DNA from: Helichrysum umbraculigerum
Taxonomy: Eukaryota; Streptophyta; Magnoliopsida; Asterales; Asteraceae
Direction: 5' to 3'
NCBI GenBank assembly: GCA_949592205.1
Contig: CATIUR010000003.1
Span: 81,310,501-81,374,500 of the forward strand
Length of the DNA stretch: 64,000 nucleotides
Below are positions 32,977 through 43,168 of this stretch, one piece after another. Under the pieces are notes generated by a model. It was not told where the DNA came from and did no database searches. It worked only from the letters and a program-made list of their open reading frames with translations. Each line of letters starts with the position of its first letter. Position 1 is the stretch's first letter. The translations under genes and the position numbers were made by a program.

Positions 32977-35438
32977 TGATCGCGGCCGAATGGTCGGTCT
33001 TTTTAGGAATCGCTTCCTGTCGTTGCGGGCCTCCCGCTTAGCTCGGCGATCAGTGGGTTTTAAATTTATAAAGAGCTGGGGCTCAACTTATAAATACTAC
33101 CTACTACACAGGGTGAGTAAGCAGCAAGTATAACTCGAGGTCGTTCTTAAATCGGAGCGAATTGAAACGAAGTGATGCCAAGAACAGAGTTCGCTTTTAG
33201 GATGGTTTGTGCAAGTAGGTAGGTTTTTTTTGGAGTTTTTGGTTTTCTAATTAACTAATTAACTACATGCAGTAAAATAAAAGATAGAGGAGAATCGGTA
33301 GCTAGGTAGACAGATAGAGAATTGCGGCAGTTGAAACTTCGATAATCGGTTGTCGGGATGATGCTTATTATAAAGATAATTGGGGACATTTTCAGTTAAT
33401 AGACAAATGCATTACGGGTGTAAACACTAGGTCCCTACTTATTCTAGTTAATTACCAGAATCCGTATGTCACTGAGCACCTAGGCTATCGTGATTCTGAT
33501 CAGAACAGGCTGCTCAACCCCCCACACTGTCTTTTGGAGCAGTGACCCTTGAAGGGTGCAGGAATAAGGTAACAGACTGCCCATTGGGTTATTCTGACCG
33601 TTCTTAACACCTAAATGTAAATGCCATCTCCTAAACATGTTCAGATCATTACTTTGTTATTCTAAACTATCAGTTTTGTAGAGTCTAGGGGTTTTAAGAA
33701 TTCTGAACCACTGCTGGGCTTGACTTTCATCACTAGACTCATTCCTTACGTTTGACTAGCTTAAATACTTCTGTCATGATCTAGACTCTCCTTTGCAATC
33801 AGTCATTCAGCCCTAGGAACACCAGCGGTGTACAATGCATACTCATTCCACAGCGTACCACACTAGGCACCGTTTACGATGTACTACACTTAAACAGTTC
33901 CACAGACCCTTGTAACTAGGGATATGTTGTAGCTTTTTATCCCTAGGTACAGGTACGGTGTACTATGCCGAAATGTTTCCATAGCTTCAATTCCAGGGGT
34001 GGATAGGCGGTGTACTGTAACATTTCCACAGTTATATTGGTTCCTAGGCCATATTCTAGGGTCTCTAGGTAATCCACAGTGTTGGCACATACGGCTATTT
34101 CCGGAGCTTCCACGTTGTACTCCACCAGTGGTGTTTCCAAAGCTATACTCAGTACTTCAGCCGAATTACAGTGACAGACACGGCTTCGTACTATAACACA
34201 GATAACTTCCTACTGTACCTAGAGGTGATCAAGTTCTAAGCCTAAAGTAGCAGTCACGCGAAGGACTGGAAAGGGTGATCCATAACTAAGTCTAGATGCA
34301 TGATAAGTTTAGACATAGCAAAAATAACAATTCCCAATTATATGGTTTTTAAAGATTAATTCAACATCATCCCTACGTCTAATTATCTACATTTCAACAA
34401 CCGCAACAGCACACTACTCAATAAGCATGGCAATAACAGTAACATACATCATACAAGCAGGCAGAAATAATTCGGACATAGTATAAGTATGAAAAGATAG
34501 ATATCACCAGTAAATTGAGCAGCGTAACGGCTGAAAAGAAAGACAGAGTCTTGCACCAAGAATGCTTTTATTACACCGTGATTACAATACCAGCTTCCTT
34601 CTCTCTCTACTGCTAACCAACTAACTATCTCTCTAGAGACGGAGAGCTCTAGAGAGAGAAACTATCTAAACTATCCTAGAGAGAGAGTAAAACTATAAAA
34701 ACGTAAAGAAAACGAAGAGAATTGAAGTGTGAGAGTGTTGGATGGATGAATTGTGTTGAAAATGTGGAAATGAGACTTCTATATATAGGCAATGCATAAC
34801 CGTATCCGTAGACCGTATCCAAATCTTCAAATGCACAACCGTATCGCAAACCCGAATAAAAGTCTGATTTTTATTGCCCAAACGCACGATACGGTTGAGC
34901 TAGGGCAAATACGGCTGAACTGGACCGTATACGGGAGAGCATAGGGTGAATACGGGAGAACACAGGCCGTATACGGCTGTGCTAGGCCGTATACGGTCTA
35001 GCTAGGCCGTATACGGTCTGTGCTAGGCCGTATACGGTCTAGTTTGGCCGTATACGGTCTAGCTCTCCCGTATCCTGATTCCACGGTTCTTCGTTCCTTC
35101 GTTCGGGCGTAACTTCTTCGTCGTTTATCCGTTTTGAGTGATTCTCACGCTCACGGTTTCGTAATTTCCTAACGAAGAAAATGACATAAGTTAGAGGTCC
35201 TAACTCGGAGTGTAGCTCAAGATGCATTAAAATGAATGAACGGAGGTACGGTGAAGCAGTTTTGCCCTGTGTCTTACATTTTTCATGCCATTTTCAGTGA
35301 TTTTACAAACATCGACTCCGTTTTGACTTAGTTAACAAAACTTTATGAATAATGTCCTTTTAAGTGTGTTTTAGTTAACTTTGTACCTAAAATGTGGAAG
35401 ATAACGTACGTAAAAACATGACTTTTTACGTGTTATCA
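32977..35438 (-). repeat. 5' LTR of element D
   Basis: 2462 bp, uninterrupted. On the minus strand it starts TGATAACACG and ends CGCGATCA. The dyad array (35077-34796) sits directly upstream of the TATA box CTATATATAG (34788-34779). Confidence 0.92.
34779..35077 (-). promoter_or_regulatory. Dyad array and TATA box in 5' LTR of D
   Basis: CCGTATACGG palindromes and half-sites fill 34796-35077. The TATA box at 34779-34788 begins about 8 bases beyond the array on the minus strand. This is the intact form of the arrangement that E splits in the other LTR. Confidence 0.75.
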
Positions 35439-36310
35439 GGAGTATTTTACTTATCTAGAAAAGCAATGAAAATTTGAAAAATGCATTCAAATGTGAGGGA
35501 TGGAGTTTTCATTTTTCCAGAGAAAATAGAGATGTAAACTCAGAAAATCATAGAAAGTAGTTTTCATCTTTTAGTTATAAAAAGGTAAACGGGAATTTTC
35601 TTTTTCTTAGAAAGCTAACTAGGTTTTTTGAGAAAACTTGGATTTGAATACATTTTCAAATTTTATAGTTTTCTTGAAGAAGTTTTATGAAAAAGTAGTA
35701 GAGTTTTCCGTAACTAAATATGCTCTTAACTTCCGTACTTAAGCAATTTTCCATTAGAAAAAATAAAATAAAAAATTTATTTTTTTTATATGACATTTAT
35801 TAATAAAACGATGGCACACACTAGGTTCATACTTTTTCCAATGGCGGATCCATAATTTAAGATGACCCGTAGCATTGTCATATCAATTTTTGTAACCTAC
35901 AACACAAACAAAGAAAATGCAATATTATATAAAATTCTTACACTACATTATAACAAATGGACCCGTAACAACTGTTATACTTACTTTTTACATGGCTCCG
36001 CCCCTTATTTTCACATATTCACTTTTTCATCCTTTTTTAAATCAAAAAAGGTAATGAGCTTTTCGATGTGCACTTGAATTATTCATTTTAAACACGTTAT
36101 TACGTTCTAATTTGACACATGATTTTTCAAAAAAAACTTAATCCTTTTAATTAAGATAAGTAACACTAAGAATTATATCGGTTTGATGTGGTATGACATT
36201 ACCACATATAGAAAACAATTTATTAAAATCTTTAAGATGTTAGTTTCTTGGGATAGAGTTTGACGATGTTAGAAGGTATTTATCAATAAATAAATTAATA
36301 TAAAAAGAAG

Positions 36311-36466
36311 AACTTTCATTTAAAAAGAAAACGACCTCCACAATTGTTTTCACGAGGTAGATTTGTTGTCATGACAATTTTTTAGTTGAAACTTTCATTT
36401 AAAAAGAAAACGACCTCTACAATTATTTTCACGAGGTAGATATTTGTTGTCGTGACAATTTTTTAG
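36311..36466. repeat. Tandem duplication in the acyltransferase upstream region
   Basis: Two copies of about 75 and 77 bases, separated by four bases. They start AACTTTCATTTAAAAAG and end GACAATTTTTTAG, with five or six differences. Each contains TTGTCATGACAA or its one-base variant, a 12-base palindrome. Confidence 0.85.
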
Positions 36467-36582
36467 ACAAGTGTAACTTCTTAATCAAAGTATATAGTGT
36501 TTTTGTTTATCGATATTGATAACATTTTTTTAACAATTAAAGATTTCATAAAATTTTAATTAGTAGTTATCATCGTCGTAAT

Positions 36583-36610
36583 AGTTTGTTTTCGTGCACG
36601 AAAACAAACT
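36583..36610. repeat. 28-base perfect palindrome
   Basis: Both 14-base arms pair without mismatch around the centre TGCA. The left arm reads AGTTTGTTTTCGTG and the right CACGAAAACAAACT. It lies about 145 bases upstream of the TATA box at 36753. Confidence 0.85.
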
Positions 36611-36752
36611 TCAAATTTGTGTAGATGTTTATTAGTAACACGTGTTAATCAAGCACACATCTTAAAGACAATATACATATAACATTGTAAAAAATCGACA
36701 TTAACCATTTTGAGTGGGCCGTGCATCACACGGCTTAAAATTTTGCTACTAT

Positions 36753-36940
36753 TATATAAACATCTTACCATTCCCAGTTTGATTGTATTAATAATTAAAG
36801 TTGAGCACCTACACAAACTTCAAGTCGTACATCTCTTGATCCAATCTTTGCACAGGTAGAAAGCTTTATTAACATAATAATTAACTTAAAATATACAAAC
36901 TAATGAATATTTGCAGTTGGTCGCAGTGAATAAACAGATC
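36753..36940 (+). promoter_or_regulatory. Core promoter and 5' UTR of the acyltransferase
   Basis: TATATAAA at 36753-36760 is the best TATA box, which would place the start of transcription near 36785. The leader may contain a 61-base intron (36856-36916): CACAG/GTAGAA at the donor and ATTTGCAG at the acceptor. The intron is at the lower size limit for plants, so it is tentative. Confidence 0.5.
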
Positions 36941-38529
36941 ATGATGAAGGTGATGGTAAGAAAGTCAACGATGGTGATTCCAGCAAAGGAGACACCAAGG
37001 AGAAAGCTATGGATCTCAAACATAGACCTTGTTATGCAACCTGTTTACCCACCGAATGTGTATTTCTACCGTCCCACTCGCGCTGTCAACTTTTTCGATG
37101 CAGGAGTGATGAAAGACGCTTTGAGAAAGGTTTTGGTTGAATTTTACCCAATAGGCGGGCGATTCGAGGAAGGTAAAAATGGACGGATTCACATTGATTG
37201 TAAAGGACAAGGAGTCTTGTTTGTTGAAGCCGAATCTAATAGTGTCATTGATGATTTTGGTGACTTTGCTCCAACGTTAGATTTAGTGAAACTAGTCCCT
37301 ACTGTGGATTACTCCCTAGGAATCGAATCATATCCTCTAATGATTTCACAGGTAGTTGTAATTTTCTTTATTATTGTAAACGTCATGTAGGTAGTCTCAT
37401 TTTCTTAATTAGTAGATAACCCTTTGGGTTCAAGTCTCGTGATACATATGTATGTTATAATAATTTTTACGTATAGGTAGTAGGTAGACAGGTAGTTGTC
37501 TAATGTAGTAGTCTTTGCTTGAATTTAAATAAACAAAAAAGAAAACTACTGCTAGCTGTATTCTATTGATTTTACTTGGCTCTTAATGTTTTCTATGTGT
37601 AACCTAATTTTGAGCAGGTAACTTACTTCAAATGTGGTGGAGTTTCGCTTGGAATTGGTATGAACCATGTTGCTGTTGATGCGTCATCTGTCATACACTT
37701 TGTCAACTCATGGTCCGAAATGGCCCGTGGCCTAGACCTCACTCTTTCACCCTTCGTAGACAGAACACTTCTTCGTGCTAGGAACCCACCACATCCCATC
37801 TTTGAGCACGTCGAGTACAATGCCATCCCACTAAAACCGTCATTTATAGCCCCATCTGAGGAACCCGTGAGCTCAATTTTTAAGTTAACACGAGAACAAC
37901 TCAATATGCTCAAAGTGAAATCCAAGGAAGATGGCAACACAATCAACTACAGCACCATAGTACTGCTCATGGGACATATCTGGAAGTGCGTGTGTAAAGC
38001 TCGTGGAGTGCCATATGATCAAGAAACCAAGTTGTACGTTGCCACCAATGGACGGGTCCGCCATGCTCTGCCACCAGGATATTTTGGGAATGTTGTCTTG
38101 AGAACCTACCCTTCAGCGGTAGCTGGGGAAATTCTATCAAATCCTAGTTGGTATGCTGCCAAAAAAATCCGAGATGAACTAGCGAATGTGAACAACGATT
38201 ATATTAAATCAGCTATTGACTATTTAGAACTACAACCCGATTTGAGAGTTGTGCGTGATGGTTTGATCGAGTCTCTCAAAGACTCGACTGTTGCCATAAC
38301 AAGTTTGGCTGGTTTCCCGATTTACGATGCTAACTTTGGATGGGGCCAACCTGTATTCATGGGGCCGTGTATGGTTCCATTAGAAGCTTTGGCTACGCTG
38401 TTACCAAGCCCGATCAAAGACGGGAGCTTGTCGATAATCATTTCGCTACAAGCTGAACACATGAAGCTTTTCAGCAAGTTATTATATGAAATCTTCATTA
38501 CGACTTCTTCGTTGCCATCAAAGCTGTAA
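36941..38529 (+). CDS. BAHD acyltransferase, HCT/HQT-like (two exons)
   Basis: Exon 1 is 36941-37351 and exon 2 is 37618-38529, joined in phase 0 to give 440 residues, a normal length for hydroxycinnamoyl-CoA:shikimate/quinate transferases. These cytosolic enzymes move an acyl group from CoA to an acceptor in phenylpropanoid metabolism. The 266-base intron (GTAGTT...GAGCAG) follows a Gln codon, the conserved BAHD Q-intron. The start ATGATGAAG is chosen because family members begin MK; using the second ATG puts the catalytic His at 153. The HxxxD motif is HVAVD (154-158). The DFGWG motif is NFGWG (376-380), with Asp replaced by Asn. The segment that reads ITSWxRLP in HCT is ITSLAGFP (364-371), so acceptor-side Trp and Arg are lost. 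The frame is open and the splice sites good. I infer an HCT-like enzyme with changed acceptor use, or a weakened one. Confidence 0.9.
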
Positions 38530-39043
38530 TTGCAAAGGTTCTCATATCTTTTTAGTAACTAATAATAAGGCAACCATCGATTTTTATTTCCTAAATGCTT
38601 ATCATTTGGTTTGATTTATGTAATCGTTACGATTAATGTTAACAATCTATTAAATAAATTTTTGTCAACTAATGTTATGACTTGTAAAATTAATTAACTT
38701 TTTTTTTTCATTTGTATTGACAAGTTAAGATAATTAATGATGAATATTATATTTCCAATACACCTTCTCAAAAAAGTGTTTACCCCTTGAACGTTCATAT
38801 ATAAAGACTTTTGATCTAGTAAGAATACATTTATTAGGTGAGAACGGTGAGAACACATCATCGTTATACATTTTTGATACAAAAAAAAAAAATATATACC
38901 TTACGTTGGTAGCATTTTAAAAAATATTTTGATCTATATATGCAATGGCATTTTCGCAAATAATGTGACTTCGATTTTATTTACTATTTACTTTTTTGTG
39001 AATCTATTTTCATAAAATAAAAATAAAAAATTTATACATGGTA

Positions 39044-39119
<76 letters not shown>

Positions 39120-39149
39120 GTTTAAGACCCGCGAAATTCACGGAATTAT
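38530..39149. other. Intergenic region with (ATT)n microsatellite
   Basis: This AT-rich stretch follows the acyltransferase stop. An uninterrupted (ATT) run of about 25 units occupies 39044-39119. Just beyond it, GACCCGCGAAATTCACGG (39126-39143) resembles the terminal hairpin of some plant Helitrons. No gene is seen. Confidence 0.75.
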
Positions 39150-39538
39150 TGTTAGGTTTTCTATTCTCTAACTATATTAATATGCGCAGCGGAATATAAC
39201 AAAATTAATCTAAGGCGATTAGAAAACTAAACCCTAAGGGATCTTAACTTGAATAAATAAAAACAATAAAACAAATAAGATAAATAGGAAATTACTAACC
39301 TTTGAAAAAACAATTTCTCACGCGTAGGCCAACTAGCAGAACTTCTTGCTTTGGAGGAGAGTGCCCAAACTAGTTCACCTATAATGCTTCACTCCCACAA
39401 ACCAAGAGAAATTCCCAAGTCTCCTATGGTCACGACTTATGTCGTAAAACTCTTACAAGGAGCAGGTGTAAAAAGAGAGAAGGAGAATTGAAACTATTCA
39501 ATTCAAAAAGGTATAAAGAAAAACTAAGGGTTAGGCCC

Positions 39539-39730
39539 CTATTTGTAGGGAAGGAGGAGGCCAAAGGTTTGGTCCTCCAGCCGATGTGGGACAACCTGTT
39601 TTATCATCCATACAGCGTATGGAATTCCATACGACGTATGGGTGATGTTTCCAGAACTTTCTGACAGCCGTAAACTGCTTTACAAACCCTAGCATTTATA
39701 CGGCGTATGGAAATTCCATACGGCGTATGG
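39539..39730 (-). promoter_or_regulatory. Dyad array and TATA-like box in LTR C (CATACGGCGTATG type)
   Basis: Two pairs of units with arms CCATACG and CGTATGG around one base; each pair is joined by GAATTC or AAATTC. TACAAATAG follows about 60 bases downstream on the minus strand. Confidence 0.62.
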
Positions 39731-39838
39731 ATGGAGTTTCTAGAATTTCCTTTTCTTTTAGTTTCTAATTAATATCCAATTAATAAACTAAATATAATAT
39801 TAATTACAATTAATATTATCTCTCATTTATTTCTCTTA

Positions 39839-40203
39839 GGGCCTGCTCCTGAGATTTTTACGAAAAGAAAAGAGAAGAATAGAATAGAAGATGACACAAA
39901 AGAAAAGAACATGAATAAATTTTTTGCGTTCCTGAGTTGGAAAGAAAAGAATAGAAATTTACATATTTCGTGTTCCCGAGTTGGAGAGAAATGGAAGGAA
40001 GTGACATTTTATAACTAGTTAAACCTTCTATCCTTCCAAATCTTTCCAATATTGGAGAGAAAGTTTGGAGAGAAAAGAAGATCCAATTCTCCTCCCACTT
40101 CTCTTCTCTTCTGTCTATCAGAAAAACTCAGGAACACAAAATATTTTTTCTTCTTTCCGATTCCTTTCTTTTCTCTTAAAAAAATTAACTCGGGAGCAGG
40201 GCC
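39839..40203. mobile_element. MITE M2 (Tourist/PIF-Harbinger-like) in LTR C
   Basis: 365 bp. The left end reads GGGCCTGCTCCTGAG; the inverted right end reads GGCCCTGCTCCCGAG. It is flanked by TTA at 39836-39838 and 40204-40206. The inside is purine-rich on one half and pyrimidine-rich on the other, with no coding capacity. Confidence 0.82.
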
Positions 40204-40293
40204 TTACTGTTCATTAAAGGCGACCCAAAAAGGACTCTACTTTTAATGATAGTCTTACCAATTTAGTTATGACCTTGGACACTATTCCAACAG

Positions 40294-40303
40294 TCTCCCA
40301 CTT
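40294..40303 (-). other. Polypurine tract of element C
   Basis: The minus strand reads AAGTGGGAGA, one base from the LTR start TGTTGGAATAG. Confidence 0.8.
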
Positions 40304-41134
40304 GGACAAGTCAACAACTACTATTGGTCTAAGCCTATTCCATTAACTAAGCAGAGAGTGCCATCCAACGCAACTGACGAACTCTGATTCTTATCTTAGA
40401 GTTAGCCCTTTAGAAAAGCGATCAACTATTCCTTTGTTCTGCTGATATCGTATGAATCGAGACATGGATTTTAATCAATCTCAAGATTCATAATTAGTTT
40501 TCTGATTACCGATTACATTGACTTTATGAGACTATTGAACCATTAACTTAGTCTCGGCCAGGTCTAGCACTTTAGAGTCAATCTTTAATCATCAGAGGGC
40601 CCAAGATATCACTTTTCCCATTTAGGCGAAAATGAACAAATAAATTTCGACTACATAGTACTAGTCAACTTATCATGCCATACCTAGCATACCCTTTATG
40701 ACTGGCAGTTACGCACAACATTTGAATAGACTTGAAAAACTAGAAACTCAATGTATCTCAATTTCAAGAATAGGGGATATTATCATCTCGGAGTTACTCG
40801 TGATTTCAATCCATGAAGTAACTTCCATCAGTGCGGGTTTCTCCTATACTTAAATCCCCATTAAGTACCCATGAGTGTTGCAGCACTCTCTATGCCATGT
40901 CTAATCTCCATAGACAATCTACTAACACTCCATGACAGTCTTGATTCACCACCAACTTCCAGGAGTGTGAAAGACTGGGGAGGTTTGAGTAAAACTGTTT
41001 TACTCGGGAAGTGGTGTCTAAACATGCAAAACAGAAACACAATGACAAACTATAGTAAATGGTTTATAGCAATTTAATCACCAAGCCTATAGCAATTTAT
41101 CATTTTTTACAATGTTTCAAAATCAAACTAACAA
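40304..41134 (-). other. Non-coding 3' internal stretch of element C
   Basis: About 830 bases between the pol stop and the polypurine tract. I see no ORF of note or further structure. Confidence 0.6.
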
Positions 41135-43168
41135 CTAAAACTTCACATTATATTTTAAGCCTATGCTCCTAGCATGCTCATCATGTTTGGACTTTCCAAG
41201 TAGCTTTGTGAACGGATCAGCTGGATTATCCTCTGATCTTATACTCTTCATAATCACGTGTCCTTCTTCGTCTTTTCTTCGAACAAAATGGTATTTTCTT
41301 TCAATGTGCTTTGACTTTCCGTGATCCTTGGGTTCTTTACTCAAGGCGACCGCACTTTCGTTATCACAGAATATTTCAATGGGGTCTTGAATCGTTGGTA
41401 CAACTCCAAGGTCTCCAATGAAATTCTTAATCCATATAGCTTCCTTTGAAGCTTCGCAAGCCGCTATGTACTCAGACTCGCACGTCGAGTCTGCCACGGT
41501 ATTTTGCTTGGAACTTTTCCATGTCACCGCTCCCCCCATTCAGTAAGAATACCCAACCAGACTGTGACCGGCTATCATTTTTGTCTGTTGGAAAACTTGC
41601 ATCACTATAAGCCGTAACTCTGAGTTCTTCTTCTCCACCATAAACCAAGAACCTGTCTTTAGTATTTCTCAAATACTTAAGAATATTCTTTACAGCTGTC
41701 TAATGACCTTCACCAGGATTCTGTTGATGTCGACTCACTAGGCTCAAAGCAAATGAGACATCGGGCCTTGTACACATCATGGCATACATGATCGATCCTA
41801 TAGCTGAAGCATATGGGATTCGACTCATTCTATCCGATTCTTCCTTAGATTTCGGACAAAGATCTTTGCTAATCTTTATACCATGGTGTAAGGGTAGATT
41901 CCCTCTCTTAGAGTTCTCCATTTTGAATCTTTTCAAAATTTTATCTAAGTATGTGTCATGGCTAAGTCCTATGAGACGTCTCGACCTATCTCTATAAATC
42001 TTTATACCAAGAATATATGCTGCATCTCCCAAGTCTTTCATAGCGAAACATTTTCCAACCAGTCTTTTACACTTTGTAAAGTTGGGATATCGTTTCTTAT
42101 GAGTAGTATATCATCCACATATAATACTAGGAAGACTACAACACTCCCACTGAACTTGACATATATATAGGACTCATCTTCGCTTCTAGAAAATCCAAAT
42201 TCTTTTACTTTCTCATGGAAGCAGATATTCCAGCTACGAGAGACTTGTTTAAGTCCATAAATAGCCTTTTGAAGCTAAACACACTCTATTAGGATACTTT
42301 GCATTCTCAAAACCCTCTGGTTGTGCCATAAACACATCCTCAGTAAGTTTTCCATTGAGGAGAGGGGTTTTGACATCCATCGGCCAAATTTCATAATCAT
42401 GAAATGCAGTTATGGCTAACATTATCCTAATCGACTTTATCTTACCTACTGGTGAGAAGGTTTCCTCATAATCAATCCCATGGGTTTGAGTATAGCCCTT
42501 CGCTACCAACCTAGCTTTATAGGTGTGTACTTTCCCATCCATGTTGGTCTTCTTCTTGAAGATCCACTTACAACCCACCGTCTTAAGACCGGTTGTAATG
42601 TCAACCAAATTCCAAACTTGGTTGTCATATAAAGTGAATTTCGCATTTCATAGCTTCAGGGCCTGCCATCACTTCCTTGTAGTTAGCAAGTTCATCTAAG
42701 TCATTTAGTGTACTGTCACTAATTTTATCCTCTTCTTCTACATGGTAACCATGATAGAACTGAGGAGGCTTGCTAACTCTACTAGTTCTGCGAACGGGTA
42801 AGGATATGTCTTCAGGTTCAACAGGTGTTTCCACTTCTTGTTGAACGTCAGTGTTTACTGTAGGTTCTTTATCGGTCGACTCATGAATTTCTTCAAGATC
42901 AATCTTACTCCCACTGTCCTCTTTAGATATCATTTCTCTCTCAAGGAACACTCCTCTTCGAGCTACAAAGACTACATTATCCGTGGGTCTGTAGAATAGA
43001 TATCCAAACGACTCCTGTGGATAACCGACGAAAATACACTTTTCAGATCTGGAGTCTAGTTTGTCCTGAGTTTCTCGTCTAACGAAAACTTCACAACCCT
43101 AGATTTTAATGTGACCAAGAGAATGACGTTTTCCCTTCCACATCTCATAAGGTGTCTTTGAAACCTTC
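41135..43168 (-). pseudogene. Element C pol, 3' part (integrase end, reverse transcriptase, RNase H)
   Basis: From high to low coordinate: the end of integrase (KCIFVGYPQESFGY, about 43060-43000), an acidic Glu/Asp/Ser-rich linker (42951-42780), reverse transcriptase with TVGCKWIFKKKTNMDGKV (about 42590) and the active-site YVDD at 42121-42110, then ILGIKIYRDRSRR and SIMYAMMCTRPDVSFA, and RNase H with YSDASFPTDKND and ESEYIAACEASKEAIW. A copia polymerase of the Tork-like type. It is broken by frameshifts or stops near 42620, 42250, 42045 and 41690. Element B interrupts the same gene in the integrase region at 43168. Confidence 0.85.

Larger units (their letters stand above)
9621..35438 (-). 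mobile_element. Element D: Athila/Tat-like LTR retrotransposon without pol, carrying two nested insertions
   Basis: Bounded by LTRs whose plus-strand ends read TGATCGCGG and CGTGTTATCA, and by perfect GGAGT duplications (9616-9620 and 35439-35443). The right copy is the 5' LTR. It is followed by a tRNA-Asp-type primer-binding site, ORF1 (split by F), a non-coding gap, ORF2, a second non-coding region and a polypurine tract of the TAAGTGTGGGAT type common in Athila/Tat elements. No reverse transcriptase, RNase H or integrase is present in the 10.2-kb internal region. Without E and F the element is about 12.4 kb. I counted about 15-17 substitutions between its LTRs over 2.46 kb, so it is fairly young. 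Confidence 0.88.
9556..35725. mobile_element. MITE M1 (Tourist/PIF-Harbinger-like), split by element D
   Basis: With D and one copy of its target duplication removed, 65 bp (9556-9620) plus 282 bp (35444-35725) give a 347-bp element. Its ends share the core TTTAGTTACG in inverted orientation (GGGTGTGTTTAGTTACGAAA against GAGCATATTTAGTTACGGAA). It is flanked by TTA at 9553-9555 and 35726-35728, the 3-bp duplication typical of PIF/Harbinger MITEs. It has no coding capacity. Confidence 0.65.
35729..36740 (+). other. Host intergenic DNA upstream of the acyltransferase
   Basis: AT-rich, with no gene. It holds a tandem duplication (36311-36385 and 36390-36466), a 28-base perfect palindrome (36583-36610) and a GCCGTG/CACGGC hairpin (36718-36734) that resembles a Helitron 3' end. 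These may form part of the downstream promoter. Confidence 0.6.
39150..40292 (-). repeat. 3' LTR of element C (carries MITE M2)
   Basis: 1143 bp, or about 775 bp without M2. On the minus strand it starts TGTTGGAATAG directly after the tract AAGTGGGAGA; the plus-strand left end is TGTTAGG. Four dyads (CCATACGGCGTATGG and variants) lie at 39608-39640 and 39698-39730. On the minus strand, CTACAAATAG at 39548-39539 is the nearest TATA-like box. Confidence 0.8.

Noticed and set aside
36911..36940. Earlier non-ATG (TTG) start for the acyltransferase
   Set aside because: Family members begin with MK at the ATG pair 36941/36944, and the earlier codons overlap a possible leader-intron acceptor.
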